64,000 nt of DNA from Salticus scenicus (GCA_963930645.1 OZ005662.1:6577436-6641435), one strand, 5' to 3'. Counted from the first letter of the stretch, positions 1 to 12,353 are shown. The notes: generated from the sequence alone by a model not told the origin. Made by a program: numbers and translations.

Positions 1-89
1 AATTAAAAAAAAAAAAACAGGTAATTATCATGAAGAATTTCTGTATGGAATAACATGGGAATTTTGTTGCTAGCGGCAGAGAAATCATA

Positions 90-271
90 CAGTCGGCAGC
101 AAAATTATTGAAGCACACATCATATTTTTCTTTTATCATCAATTACTTCATTTTATAAACAGTATAGGACTAAGATCATGACTCAGCAAATATTTATTTA
201 AAAAATAGTATTAGTGCACATCTTTTAAACAGAAATTATTGCTAGTGCTTCAATAATTTTGTCGCTGACTG
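90..271. mobile_element. Tc1/mariner-like MITE
   Basis: A 182-bp element with terminal inverted repeats of about 27 bp. The left end begins CAGTCGGCAGC and the right end, reverse-complemented, begins CAGTCAGCGAC; both then continue with AAAATTATTGAAGCAC. It is flanked by TA on each side (88-89 and 272-273), the Tc1/mariner target duplication. There is no coding capacity, so it is a non-autonomous copy. The family assignment rests on the TA duplication and the CAGTCRGC-type end. Confidence 0.75.
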
Positions 272-273
272 TA

Positions 274-2200
274 CAAGGTAATTAGTAAGGTATGGCTCAG
301 ATCATGCAAGGATTCATTTCATTAAAATTCTTTTGATTTTTACTTTTTTCTATTTTTTCTATTTTTAATCATAATTTGCAAACACAAAATCATATTTTTT
401 AATAGTTGGTAGTATTGGATAATGGATGTAATCCTCTATTAAAAAAAATAATCTGGAAAATCTGGAAGTTTGAGAAGATTTTTTTATTGTTTTTTTTTTA
501 ATTATCATTATTATTATTTAACTGTAAATGTAACTCCCACTATGAGAATTTTCAAGTACTACCATTCAATTTCGGATATTTTAAGCAAATAAAGAAATAT
601 ATAGTTCTTTCAACTAAACCTCCAGTTGCAAAGTTATGATGTGATTAATTTCATGTGTTTGATTTCCTTAAATTTTAATCAAAATCGTGCTGTTTATTTA
701 TTTAGGCAATTAATTGTATTTCCCGTCCCTTGCATAAAAAAACATTTTTTTTTTCACTTTAGAAATGAGTTTGAAAAAGTGATTTAAAAAATATATAATT
801 ATGTTTTTATATAAGATTTTTCTCTAAAATTTTCAACAATGGCAATTTTGTAATTAAAGCAATTTTCTTTTTTTTTTTTTTAAGTTTGCTCTTTTTTTTT
901 TTTTTTTTTTATTGAATATTTAACAAAGATTATGACAATGTTCTAACTTTCTGAGTCACTCTCAGAACCAGAGACCGTAACATAAGGTGACCTACATCAG
1001 AATTGCTGCCTGAGTTTGAAAAGCGTTGGCATATCATCATTTATCAAATGAATATTTTGAAAAACAGATATGCATGCTCAGCAGTATAGTAGTGCTGAGC
1101 CACATACAGTCTTTTTTTAAGTGCTGATAATTTATCAATATATTCTTCTTCTTTCTTTGTTATGTTGCCAAATGCTTTATAATTATGTTCACACAAACTT
1201 ATTGAATGGACATTCAAAATTCTGATTAGCAACCATAAATCTCTTGTATTATAATAAATATAACCTCTTTCTCGGGCATGTTACTCAAATCATATATCTG
1301 GTAGCTTTCTAAGTGACGACTTTAATCAGAAACTTTTGTTTTTCACACTGTATATAGCATTACTGTAACTAATAACTGTACTGTGACTAATAAAAGAAAA
1401 TTTAAATATATATCATGCAAAAGATTTACTAAAAAAATTGTTTTTTTTTTGGTTTGAAAATTTTCCGGAAAACATGTCACTGATTTAAGTATTATATTTC
1501 TGTATAAAAACACTAATATTTCCTGTAGGAAAACTTGCTGTTGACATTTTCACAGTGCTGTAAGAAAAAAAAGAAAAGAAATCACAGACAGTATGCAGCA
1601 CTGTATATTCCACAGTAAATACATTTTTATTATTATTTTAAGAAAACGAAAGATATAGTTTTCTTTTTTTTACTTATAACACGCGGGTTATAGGCAGGAA
1701 ATTGGGGCGCTTTGTTGAAAAATCTGGTGTATAACAGCCACACGCCTTCCACTGCCCACTCTTACACTTAAATACTCATTTCGGAGATAGTGTGGTCAGA
1801 AGACATGGATTTGATTTAACAAATTAGACACCTAACAATTTTCCGGTAAGAGCAAACTGGTACATTTGTTGTGAAGACATATGAAAGAGAGTTTATATTG
1901 CAAGTTTTAAAAAATCATTAGAGCCGATACTTGCAACACTTAGTTTCAAGATCTATAAATGATCTACCTAATCAGGATGTCTGTCCATTTTCCAGTAGTA
2001 ACCAACTAATGGCTGCATGCAAGAGGACCTAAAAAGGAGTTATGTAGCCAATTTGAAGAGAATTGTTAGAGTAATTTTATAGATACCAATTTTGGGTCCC
2101 ACGGTCACCAAAACTACTCAAGCTCATCTATACACATGAAATGAACTAATATGAAATGACATTCCAAACGGGCTTGATATAGCAAATTTCCAGGAAAAAC
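274..2200. other. AT-rich DNA, no gene recognised
   Basis: Homopolymer-rich sequence without a supportable gene. Minus-strand open frames around 1044-1232 and a short acidic stretch near 965-1010 have no recognisable domain. Near 1722 the motif TCTGGTGTATAACAG resembles the 5' ends of the B/C/E repeat families described below, but no matching 3' end was found. Confidence 0.5.
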
Positions 2201-2202
2201 CT

Positions 2203-2640
2203 TGGTGAGCGGAGCAAGCAGGGGGCAGAGCCCCCTAGCAATGTAAAAATTTCATAAGTTGGAAAATAAGAAAATATTTCTTGCAATTACTGTACATCAT
2301 ATTACGTCATATATCTATAATTTTCCCCCAATCAACTAAATGTATTAAACCTTTTTATGCATAAATTCTTGTTCAAATAAATGTAAAATACCTATCTGGA
2401 AGTCACTTAAACCTAAGTGAATCGATCCCTTAAATAATTTCTGTTATTATTTCGGCTAGCTTTAGCTTATTATATTTCAACAAAAAACAGAGACATTGTT
2501 GACGAAACTGCTAAAAGTCTGTAGAAGACATATTTCTATTTTCAGTTTCTTTAATTTTATTTTTATATCGCCCTGGACGGGCCTAGATTGATCAAGCGAG
2601 CCCTGTCAGGGCCTGGGTATGAAATTTTACCCTCGTGCGG
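2203..2640. repeat. GC-rich repeat termini
   Basis: A GAGCGGAGCAAGCAGGGGG stretch is followed by a GGGGGC-AGA-GCCCCC hairpin ending in CCCCCTAG (2218-2237). A similar end lies inverted at 60539-60575. Two further GC hairpins lie at about 2571-2630 (GCCC-TGGAC-GGGC followed by CTAG, and CCCTGTCAGGG). They look like transposon termini, but no complete element could be delimited. Confidence 0.4.
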
Positions 2641-2874
2641 ACATCTAAATTACATATTATCTAAATTACATTATGTGTGTGTAAATTCTGTGCATTGTTC
2701 TTAAACTAGAGCTGCACAAAATTTTGCCACACATATCCAGACAGCCATATATACAGTCTTTTTCTAAATAGGGTCAAAAAATGTTTTGGATCTCTCAAAA
2801 CTTGCAAATCCATTGAAAACTGGAAGTCGAAAAGGTTTAAAAATCCAATGTTTTCTTCTATTTATATAATAGAA

Positions 2875-4110
2875 CTAGTATGTTGTGGCTACCACAAGAC
2901 TTTTTTCTATATAATCATTCATGCAGTACAAATTATTATTAATTAAATTCTTTTCCATGATTTGAATACAGACTATTTTTATCCCAGAGAAGTAGATTAC
3001 TAAATACCAAAAGAAAGTCAAACTTGGACAAATATATTTAAAAATGCATATATGTAACGACAACGGGCCCGTAACATTAAGTGGGTTGGTATTCCAGTAA
3101 CGTGAGCATCTTAGAAAGGATGAGGAGTCCATCAGATTCACTAATAATCCTTTATGAAGTTTACGATGCAGTCTTGGCCTGAAAGTTAGACATCCTGAGC
3201 GTCATATGTCCCGTAACCACGCCGAAAGTCGGCACTTCTCTGTAGCGGCGCCCCTCCAGGTCCGCGGGTTTCGTTAGCGAGCTGTTACATGATAAGAGTA
3301 ATATTTAACGAAGATTTATTAGGCAAGTCAATTTTGGAAAAGCCACGATTTTTCGTGTGTTCTCGCTTAAATACCGTCTATTTCGGCGGGACTATTTAGT
3401 CCTCCCCTGCTTAATCATTGGCTATTAACTTTATGATTGACAGTTTAGCTGAGGTCCAGATCGCCAGGATTAATTAATATGCATCATCTAACCACAAGAA
3501 ACTGCAAGTTGCGTTTGTTCAGCACTTTATTATCCTAAAATTCGTTCACTTTTATGACTTTTGGGTTATGAAGTCTTCTGCTGTGAAACAAAGTTTAAAG
3601 GCGCACTTACGAATTATTAGCGATTTGTAAATTTTAAAATGGGGTTTTAATTATTTAAATTTAACTATTTTTTATCCCTTTCATATATGTTCATTAAAAA
3701 TGAAAAAATCGATAACTTTATTTTAAATTATCACATATTTATGGTTCAACCATTCATTTAAAAGGTACTGGCGAGTTCTTTCGAAAGATACCCATATTGA
3801 AAAATCACACCCCTCGGGGGGAGGGGGGTACATGCACATAATTTTTTTCCAATTACTATTATCAATAATTCATATTAATTTTACAATCATGCGTTAAAAA
3901 TGATTCTTATTGTGTACATTTATATGTAATTTTATCCTATACGGCCATGTTAAAAGTTTAGAAATATGAGATGACAGCACCACCTGTTCAGCGACTGATC
4001 CCAAATGTAATAAGCACCAGTTTACATTTGGGATCAATCACAAATTGGGTGAAATTTCGTTCGTTGGTTCTTGTGATACAGCATACACAAAATTTGTGAT
4101 ACACACAGAC
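2875..4110 (+). mobile_element. Family B element, interrupted by a solo LTR
   Basis: It starts CTAGTATGTTGTGG, followed by a CCACAAG hairpin arm and GACTTTTTTCTATAT. The recurring B body follows (ATCGATAACTTT, TTCAACCATTC, CTTTCGAAAGATACCC, a G/C homopolymer, then CACCTGTT and the AGCACCAGTTTA block). The body is split by the LTR at 3053-3683. The 3' hairpin end is missing; at about 4110 the sequence passes into family C. Confidence 0.6.
3053..3683. mobile_element. Solo LTR (TG...CA, 4-bp duplication)
   Basis: A 631-bp block begins TGTAACGACAACGGG and ends CCCTTTCA. TATA lies directly on both sides (3049-3052 and 3684-3687). The interior is much richer in GC than its surroundings and includes GCCGAAAGTCGGC and TTTCGGCGGGA. 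It shares TATTCCAGT, GATGCAGTC and TTTCGGCGGGA with a second block at 42440-43103. The TG/CA ends, 4-bp duplication and lack of an internal domain indicate a solo LTR, probably of a Ty3/Gypsy-type retrotransposon; the superfamily is inferred. Confidence 0.65.
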
Positions 4111-4111
4111 A

Positions 4112-4903
4112 GACAAACCCCCGTTTCATTAATGCACCTGCATTTATATAGAATTTAATTCGGTTATTAAAAAATAATTCTGTTTTTAAAAAATAATTTA
4201 TTAAAATTATTATTTAAAAAAATTATCTTTTATGCTAATGCAGACGATTTCCATATTAGAGAAGTAGTATAACACTAAATATATATTAAAAAAAAAAGTT
4301 GAATTTATTCTCAATATTACAATTTTTTTTTTTGTTAAAAATGAAAAAAATCGATAACTTTATTTTAAATTATCGCAGATCGATGGTTCAACCATTCGTT
4401 TTAAAGGTATTGGCGAGCTCTTTTGAAAGATACCATCATGAAAATTTACTCCCCTCGAAAGAGGACTTCCCCCCAGGGGGGTGGGGGGGACTCTTACATA
4501 CACACATTTTTTTTCCCAGTTGTCTATCTCTATTACAAAAAATATATATTCGTTTCATTTGGTTTTGCAGTCTATAGATGTTAAACTCCACTTACCTGCA
4601 ATTTCCCCCATAGACGTAATGTATTTGAATACTTTTGAGTGTCCCTGCACACGAACCATTGACTTCATCTCAACGAAAAGCTTACTGTAGCATCCCTATA
4701 GGATACACATTTAGAATACCGAGTTTGGAATTTCTGCTACTATTTGGTTTTGAGATATGCTGATAACAGACACACAGACCATTTGCTAAAAACATGATTT
4801 TCGTATTCAGGGGACCTCAGAACATGTAAATATAGCAAAAACTCACGTTCGAAAATTTGACCCTAAAACAATACTTTCTCAAACCTATGGGTAAGAGAAA
4901 GTA
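4112..4903 (+). mobile_element. Family C element (5' truncated)
   Basis: It matches the interior and 3' part of the C copies at 61518-62737 (inverted) and 63190-64000. Shared landmarks are CCCGTTTCATTAATG, GTAGTATAACACTAAATAT, TCTATAGATGTTAAACT and AACGAAAAGCTTACTGTAGC. It ends in a terminal hairpin at 4872-4903, TACTTTCTC with GAGAAAGTA. Upstream it joins directly to family B. Confidence 0.6.
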
Positions 4904-4914
4904 AAGAAGTAAAG

Positions 4915-5410
4915 GGTTAGTCCATGTCAAGTCAACACAAAAAAGGTGCAGTTTTAACCTGACCCCTCTCAGATTTTTTTTTATGAAATTGGGCTCGTTT
5001 ATTTGTTCTATAGAGAAATAATTAAGTAGCAATTGATAAGTCCCTATCTCTTTTAGTTTTTGATATACAAGGCTGCAAAAATGTGTAAAAAATGCAAATT
5101 TTCAAAATTCTTGTATTACAAATGGGCCCACATTTGATATCATTATAAAGCATTTAATACAGGCTTTAAAATGGTATATAGCGTGCACGTATTTAAAAAA
5201 AAAATAATAATAAATAATAATAATAATTCAAGGTTAAAGGTTTTGTCCTTTGACCTTCAGTATCTCAAAAAGTAATTATTTAATTTTCTTTTAAAAATTA
5301 TAATTTATTCTTAAGTTTATTATCTATAATTATTGTGAGTTTTCGACATGGGACGGCTCCGGGATGCTGAGCTATAAATTAAAGTGCAACTCTCCACCAG
5401 TATTTTCAAA
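4915..5410 (+). repeat. Family D repeat, copy 1
   Basis: An interspersed repeat of about 490 bp whose inverted copy lies at 56548-57020. Shared landmarks are TTTATTTGTTCTATAGAGAAAT, TAAGTCCCTATCT, TTTGACCTTCA and ATTATTGTGAGTTT. An internal microsatellite differs between copies: TAA-rich here, TA/TG-rich in the other. No coding potential is seen. Confidence 0.6.
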
Positions 5411-5640
5411 CTAACATAACGTAAGTTTTATAAAAATTTCTGCAAATATAATAAAATAGAGTACACAATGTAAGTGAAACTTGATTGCAACTTTCAGTTA
5501 CTTGCATTGAGTATGTGTACCCTATCTGTCAGGGATTAGTGGTAATTGGGACCTAGATGCTGTTTAGGTCACCTGAAAAGAAAAAGAAAATAACAGCCTT
5601 ATAACAGTTAGAGTAATTTTTGGTAGGTTTTTATTAATAA
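5411..5640. other. AT-rich spacer
   Basis: No gene or repeat boundary is recognised between the D repeat and the CTAG-ended block that follows. Confidence 0.4.
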
Positions 5641-5642
5641 CT

Positions 5643-6130
5643 AGCAGACTTTGCCCGCTTCGCTGGACATTAAACTTAAATGAGTTGTCAAAATCCCATA
5701 TCTGTATTAATAACCAAAGTTCTCGCTGTGATCGGTAGAGGTTTTTCTCGCTTGCAACGTGAAGAGTCTGGGTCCCCACTACCTTCGGCAGCAATTTACC
5801 TACTTCTAAATTCCCATTCTTCAGCGGGTGAGTTCGAAGTTTGGCAAAATCTCACTAATGTACATAATGCGTACACTTAATCAATATCCACACACCAAAA
5901 TTCGTCCTAAGATAATTTAAAGCGAGTTGAAACGGGAAAACATGTTTTTACACATGTTTATTGCCCTCCGACTCCGAGAATGGGGTAAGGATGGAGGGAG
6001 ATTTCGAATTTCGTAAAATCCCGTTACAATAAGTGCCGGATGCATACAAACAATTTACGCACCAAATTTCGTGACCACAAAAGTCTTTAATTGAAAATAT
6101 TATAAATGAATAAATACAAAAAGCACAGCT
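5643..6130 (-). mobile_element. Possible old Helitron-like element
   Basis: Read on the minus strand, the block ends GCGGGCAAAGTCTGCTAG followed by T, like the CTAG|T ends of the main Helitron array. At about 5768-5795 it carries, inverted, the TGCCGAAGG/TAGTGGGGACCC motif that is repeated three times in each main-array unit. The 5' TC end could not be placed, so the far boundary is approximate. Confidence 0.4.
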
Positions 6131-6195
6131 TTAGTATGGGATCCCTTTGGTAACTTTAAATATTTTAAGCCATGTTTGCTATGAATTGAAATGAC

Positions 6196-6252
6196 AATAA
6201 AACTGCCTGTCTTTAGATATTTAGTGATAGTCTAAAGACAGGCAGTTTTATT
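6196..6252. repeat. Perfect 22-bp inverted repeat (hairpin)
   Basis: Two 22-base arms (6196-6217 and 6231-6252) are exact reverse complements around a 13-base loop. The core of each arm is CTGCCTGTC / GACAGGCAG. No neighbouring element explains it. Confidence 0.85.
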
Positions 6253-6354
6253 CTCTATAAATAACATCTTAAAATATGCGTTTTTATAATGGTTATCTCA
6301 CATATCAAATTTCGTAAAGTTATATTCCATAGAAAGACAGAAATAGAGATATAA

Positions 6355-6935
6355 CCTTCCCATTATCGAGGAAATTTGCAGTATAGAAGCGCCGCTTATT
6401 GGTCGATAAGCATTCAAATTGAATCATCATAATGACTCAAGCCTTCTCCCATATCAGGTTTGGTGATACACAAAATAGAATATGAGATATAGCCTTCCCT
6501 TAAATTGCGGAAATCGCTGTGTAGCAGCTCCACCTGTTGAGCAGTTGACACCAACAGTTTTACAGGCACTAATTTATTTCAAGGTGCATCTACATATAAA
6601 TGTACATGCAATTATGTGCAGTAGTTCCTGAGATATAGACTTCTCTAAAACTGCGGAAATTGCTGTATATCAGCGCCACCTGTTGGCCGATAAGCATTCA
6701 AATTGAATCAGCATAATGTCTCATAATGGTCTCCTCACATATCAAGTTTTGATTGATTATCCGCAATAGAACGTGAGATATAATATAGCCTCACCTTAAA
6801 TTGCGGAAATCGCTGTATAGCAGCGCCACCTGTTGAGCGGTTGACACCAAAAGTTGATAGGCTCTAATTTCGGTGAAGGTGCATCTACATATAAATTTTT
6901 ATACAACTCTGAACAGTAGTTCCGGAGTCACACAC
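6355..6935. repeat. Tandem dimer, about 290-bp period
   Basis: Two consecutive units each contain two related half-units with GCGGAAATYGCTGTATAGC and GCGCCACCTGTTG. One half continues CCGATAAGCATTCAAATTG and the other GCGGTTGACACCAA, so the higher-order unit is an A-B dimer. The B half resembles the CACCTGTTGAGCG block of family B. Confidence 0.6.
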
Positions 6936-6983
6936 ACATACACTTTATAACAGACACTTTCAGAGACAGACACTTTCTAACAA

Positions 6984-7178
6984 ATATGTTGTGGCCACCA
7001 CATGGCTTTCTTCTATATTTTCCTATACAAATTCACTCAGTAAAAATAATTCTTTAAAATTATTATTTAAAAAAATTGTCTTCCATAATAATGCAAGCGA
7101 TTTCCATATTAGAGAAGTAGTATAACACTAAATATCCAAAAAAAGTCCATTTTATTTTCAATATTAAAAAAAAAAAAA
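6984..7178 (+). mobile_element. Family B element, 5' part
   Basis: The 5' end TATGTTGTGGCCACCAC and the following TTTCTTCTATAT are present. The body runs into a poly-A tract where two family E elements are inserted, and B sequence resumes at about 9398. Confidence 0.6.
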
Positions 7179-8548
7179 TCTGGAGTGACTCCACTCGACT
7201 TTCCGAACATTGAGTAATTAACAGTTTTGTAGATAAAGTAAAGAAAGAGTAATTGTTAAACAAACAAAAGAGAGAAAACCATAATAGAGTGTTTGAGTAT
7301 TTTTATCCATCTATTACACGTTGTTTTATTTAACGCTACTGAACTTTGAGCCCATAGATCATAATGATAAAGAAATTTTCGTTGTGTCCCTGTAAAAACC
7401 TATAAATGCTAGATTCACCAAAATGCTTATAGTTAGTGCAACAGCGATTTATAATACTCATATAAATTTTCAGCTGAATTCAATAAGGCGTTTAGATGCT
7501 ATCGTACTTTTTAAAATTTAGTCCCATAGGCCATAATGATAAAGAATTTTTCTTTGTGTCCCTGTAAAAAAACTGTAAGTGCTAGATTCACCAAAATCTA
7601 TACAGTTAGTTCAACTGTGATCTATAACATGTGTACAAATTTTTTACTCAGATTAATAAGGCGTTTAGACGCTATCACATTTTTAAAAATTTGGCCCCAT
7701 AGGCATAATGATAAAGAATTTTTCTTTGTGTCCCTGTAAAAAAACTATAAGTGCTAGATTCTCCAAAATCTATACAGATTGAGTATTTGTGATCTATAAT
7801 ATGTGTATAAAATTTTTGCTCAATTGAATAAGGCGTTTAGATGCTATCGCACTTTTAAGATTTTGCTCCCATAGGCCATAATGATAAAGAATTTTTCTTT
7901 GTGTCCCTGTAAAAAAACTGTAAGTGCTAGATTCACCAAAATCTATACAGTTAGTTCAACTGTGATCTATAACATGTGTACAATTTTTTTACTCAGATTA
8001 ATAAGGCGTTTAGACGCTATCACATTTTTAAAAATTTGGCCCCATAGGCATAATGATAAAGAATTTTTCTTTGTGTCCCTGTAAAAAAATTATAAGTGCT
8101 AGATTCTCCAAAATCTATACAGATTGAGTATTTGTGATCTATAATATGTGTATAAAATTTTTGCTCAATTGAATAAGGCGTTTAGATGCTATCGCACTTT
8201 TAAGATTTTGCTCCCATAGGCCATAATGATAAAGAATTTTTCTTTGTGTCCCTGTAAAAAAACTATAAGTGCTAGATTCACCAAAATCTATAGGGTTCGT
8301 ACTATGGTGACTTACAATATACGTACCAACTTTCAGCTTATTCGAACAAAGCGTTTAGACGCTAGCGTGTTCACTCACAGACATACACACATACATACAC
8401 ACATACATACACACACACATACATACATCATCGTAAAAATAGTGAAAACGGACTCGTTGGACCTCGAAACGTATAGAAACATCAAAATCTCGAATTCGGA
8501 TTTTTGACATGATTACAATACTTTCCTCACTATAGTGTTCGGAAAGTA
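7179..8548 (+). mobile_element. Family E element with six 172-bp repeats
   Basis: The 5' end reads TCTGGAGTGACTCCACTC (hairpin GAGTG/CACTC), then the subterminal word ACTTTCCGAACA. The interior has six tandem copies of a 172-173-bp repeat (landmarks GTGTCCCTGTAAAA and AAGGCGTTTAGA), then a CA/CATA microsatellite. The 3' end is a hairpin, ACTTTCC with GGAAAGT, enclosing the palindrome CACTATAGTG. The right arm (TGTTCGGAAAGT) is the exact complement of the 5' word. Open frames here merely follow the repeat and are not genes. Confidence 0.75.
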
Positions 8549-8570
8549 AAAATCGTTAAAAATTAAAAAA

Positions 8571-9398
8571 TCTGGAGTGACTCCACTCGACTTTCCGAAC
8601 ATTGAGTAATTAACAGTTTTGTAGATAAAGTAAAGAAAGAGGAGTTGTTAAACAAACAAAAGAGAGAAAACCATAATAGAGTGTTTGAGTATTTTTCTCC
8701 ATCTATTACACGATGTTTTATTTAACGCTACTGAACTTTGAGCCCATAGATCATAATGATAAAGAATTTTTCATTGTGTCCCTGTAAAAACCTATAAATG
8801 CTAGATTCACCAAAATGCTTATAGTTAGTGCAACAGTGATTTATAATACTCATATAAATTTTCAGCTCAATTCAATAAGACGTTTAGATGCTATCGTACT
8901 TTTAAAAATTTAGTCCCATAGGCCATAATGATAAAGAATTTTTCTTTGTGTCCCTGTAAAAAAACTGTAAGTGCTAGATTCACCAAAATCTATACAGTTA
9001 GTTCAGCTGTGATCTATAACATGTGTACAAATTTTTTGCTCAGATTAATAAGGCGTTTAGACGCTATCACACTTTTAAAAATTTGGCCCCATAGGCATAA
9101 TGATAAAGAATTTTTCTTTGTGTCCCTGTAAAAAAACTATAAGTGCTAGATTCACCAAAATCTATAGGGTTCGTACTATGGTGACTTACAATATGCGTAC
9201 CAACTTTCAGGTTAATCGAACAAAGCGTTTAGACGCTAGCGTGTTCACTCACATACATACACACACACATACATACATCATCGTAAAAATAGTGAAAACG
9301 GACTCAGGGGACCTCAAAACGTATAGAAACATCAAAATCTCGAATTCGGATTTTTGACATGATTACAATACTTTCCTCACTATAGTGTTCGGAAAGTA
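8571..9398 (+). mobile_element. Family E element with three 172-bp repeats
   Basis: Same ends and order as the neighbouring copy (7179-8548) but with three internal repeats. Only an A-rich 22-bp spacer separates the two, and both lie in the poly-A tract of an older B element. Confidence 0.75.
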
Positions 9399-9932
9399 AA
9401 AATCGATAACTTTGTTTTAAATTATCACAGATCTATAGTTCAACCATTCGTTTTAAAGGTATCGACGAGACCTTTCGAAAGATACCCATCTTGAAAATTT
9501 ACTCCCCCCGGGGGGGAAGCGATGCCCCCACATGCACAAAAATGTTTTCCTAGTTAACTACTACTATTATCAATAATTCATATTAGTTTTACAATCACAA
9601 GTTTAAAATAACTCTCATTATGTACATTTATACGAAATTTTGTCCTATACTGCCATGTTAAAAATTTAGAAAAAAATGCGATCACAGTGCCACATGTTGA
9701 GCGATTGATCCCCAAACATAATCAGCACAAGTTTATGTCAGGGTCCAACTAAATACCAAGTTTGGTTAAATTTCATTCATTGGTTCGTGAGATACAGTGT
9801 TCACAAAAATCGTGATACACACAGACATGTGCAGTAAACAGACATCCCAAAACATGTAAATCCATCAAAAAACGGAGATCGAAAAATTTCACAAATCCAA
9901 TACTTTCTCTGTATTACACACAGAAGAAAGTA
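9399..9932 (+). mobile_element. Family B element, 3' part
   Basis: Continuation of the B copy begun at 6984. The B body is followed by the 3' hairpin TACTTTCTCTGTATT ... AGAAGAAAGTA at about 9900-9932. Confidence 0.65.
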
Positions 9933-9936
9933 AAAA

Positions 9937-10052
9937 TGGTCAAATCGTGCTCTAGACCTCTCAAAACGTAAATTCATCGAAAACCGGAAGTCGAAAATTT
10001 TTACGAATTCAATACTTTTTATTTTCTTCTATATGTAATATAGAGAAAGTAT
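9937..10052. repeat. Tail-to-tail inverted junction of two B copies
   Basis: A plus-strand B tail (9937-10020, with CTCAAAACGT and GGAAGTCGAAAATTTTTACG) abuts the tail of a minus-strand B copy (10021 onward, with CGAAAATTTTCGACCTCCG and ACACGTTTTG). Together they form an imperfect palindrome with arms of about 80 bp. Confidence 0.55.
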
Positions 10053-12318
10053 TGGATTCGCGAAAATTTTCGACCTCCGTTTTTTGACGGATCTACACGT
10101 TTTGCGGTGTCCTGAACACGAATTGATAGTTTTTAGAAAATGTCTGTCTGTATCATTTTTTTGTGGACACTGTATCTCACGAACCAATGAATGAAATTTA
10201 ACCAAACTTGGTATTTAGTTGCACCCTGACAGGAACTGGTGCTGATTAGATTTGGGGATCAATTGCTCAACAGGTGGCGCTGTGATCGCATTTTATGCAA
10301 ATTTTTAACACGGCAGCATAGGACAAAATTCCGTATAAATGGGCATAATGAGAGTTATTTTAAACTTGTGATTGTAAAATTAATATGAATTATTGATAAT
10401 AGTAGTAGTTAACTAGGAAAAAATTTTTGTGCATGTGGGGGCATCGGTTACCCCCCCCCCCCCGGGGAAGTAAATTTTCAAGATGGGTATCTTTCGAAAG
10501 GTCTCGTTGATAATAGTAATAGTTAACTGGGAAAAAATTTTTGTGCGTGTGGGGGCATCGGTTCCCCCCCCCACCGGGGGGGGAAGTAGCCACCCGGGGG
10601 GGGGGCAAAGTTTCAAGATGGGTATCTTTCGAAAGGTCTCGTCAATACCTTTAAAACGAATGGTTGAACTATAAATCTGTGACAATTTAAAACAAAGTTA
10701 AAGATTTTTTTTTTTTACTTTTAACGAAAAAAAAAACTTAGAAAAAAAAATCGCTTTTTTTTTAAACGAAATTTTACCAAACTTGGTATTTAGTTGGTCC
10801 CCGACATAAACTGGTGCTGATTTTGTTTGGGGATCAATAGCTCAACAGGTGGCGCTGTGATAGCATTTTATCTAAATTTTTAACATGGCAGCATAGGACA
10901 AAAATTCGTATAAATGTGCATAAAAAGAGTTGTTTTAAACTTGTGATTGTAAAATTAATATGAATTATTGATAATAGTAGTATGTAACTAGGAAAAAAAT
11001 TTTCTGCATGGGGGGTATCGCTTCCCCCCCTAGGGTGGAAATACACCCCCAGGGGGTAAATTTTCACAACGGGTATCCTTCGAAAGATCAGGTTGATAAT
11101 AGTAGTAGTTAACTAGGAACAAATTTTTGTGCATGTGGGGGCATCGGTTCCCCCCCCCCACCGGGGGGGGAAGTAGCCACCCGGGGGGGGGGCAAAGTTT
11201 CAAGATGGGTATCTTTCGAAAGGTCTCGTCAATACCTTTAAAACGAATGGTTGAACTATAAATCTGTGACAATTTAAAACAAAGTTAAAGATTTTTTTTC
11301 TTTACTTTTAACGAAAAAAAAAACTTAGAAAAAAAAATCGCTTTTTTTTTAAACGAAATTTTACCAAACTTGGTATTTAGTTGGTCCCCGACATAAACTG
11401 GTGCTGATTTTGTTTGGGGATCAATAGCTCAACAGGTGGCGCTGTGATAGCATTTTATCTAAATTTTTAACTTGGCAGCATAGGACAAAAATTCGTATAA
11501 ATGTGCATAAAAAGAGTTGTTTTAAACTTGTGATTGTAAAATTAATATGAATTATTGATAATAGTAGTATGTAACTAGGAAAAAAATTTTCTGCATGGGG
11601 GGTATCGCTTCCCCCCCTAGGGTGGAAATACACCCCCAGGGGGTAAATTTTCACAACGGGTATCCTTCGAAAGATCAGGTTGATAATAGTAGTAGTTAAC
11701 TAGGAACAAATTTTTGTGCATGTGGGGGCATCGGTTTCCCCCCACTGGGGGGGGTGGGCAAAGTTTCAAGATGGGTATCTTTCGAAAGGTCTCGTCAATA
11801 CCTTTAAAATGAATGGTTGAACTATAAATCTGTGACAATTTAAAACAAAGTTAAAGATTTATTTTTACTTTTAACGTAAAAAAAACTTAGAAAAAAATCG
11901 CTTTTTTTTTTTTTTTTTAACGAAATTTAACCAAACTTGGTATTTAGTTAGGCCCCGACATAAAGTGGTGCTGATTACATTTGGGTATCAATAGCTCAAC
12001 AGTTGGCGCTGTGATCGTATTTTTTCTAAATTTTTAACATGGTAGTATAGGACAAAATTTCGTATAAATGTACATAATGAGTGTTATTTTTAACTTGTGA
12101 TTGTAAAATTAATATGAGTTATTGATAATAGTAATAGTTAACTAGGAAAAAATTTCTGTGCATGTGGGGGTATCGCTTATCCCCCCCGGGGGTAAACATC
12201 GGGGGGGGGGGTAAATTCTGAAGATGGGTATCTTTCGAAAGATCTCGTCAATACCTTTAAAACGAATGGTTGAACTATAAATCTGTGATAATTTAAAACA
12301 AAGTTATCGATTTTTTTG

Positions 12319-12353
<35 letters not shown>

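Noticed and set aside
1044..1232. Minus-strand 62-codon ORF and a nearby acidic SGSESDSES tail
   Set aside because: The two stretches are in different frames separated by stops, and no domain is recognisable.
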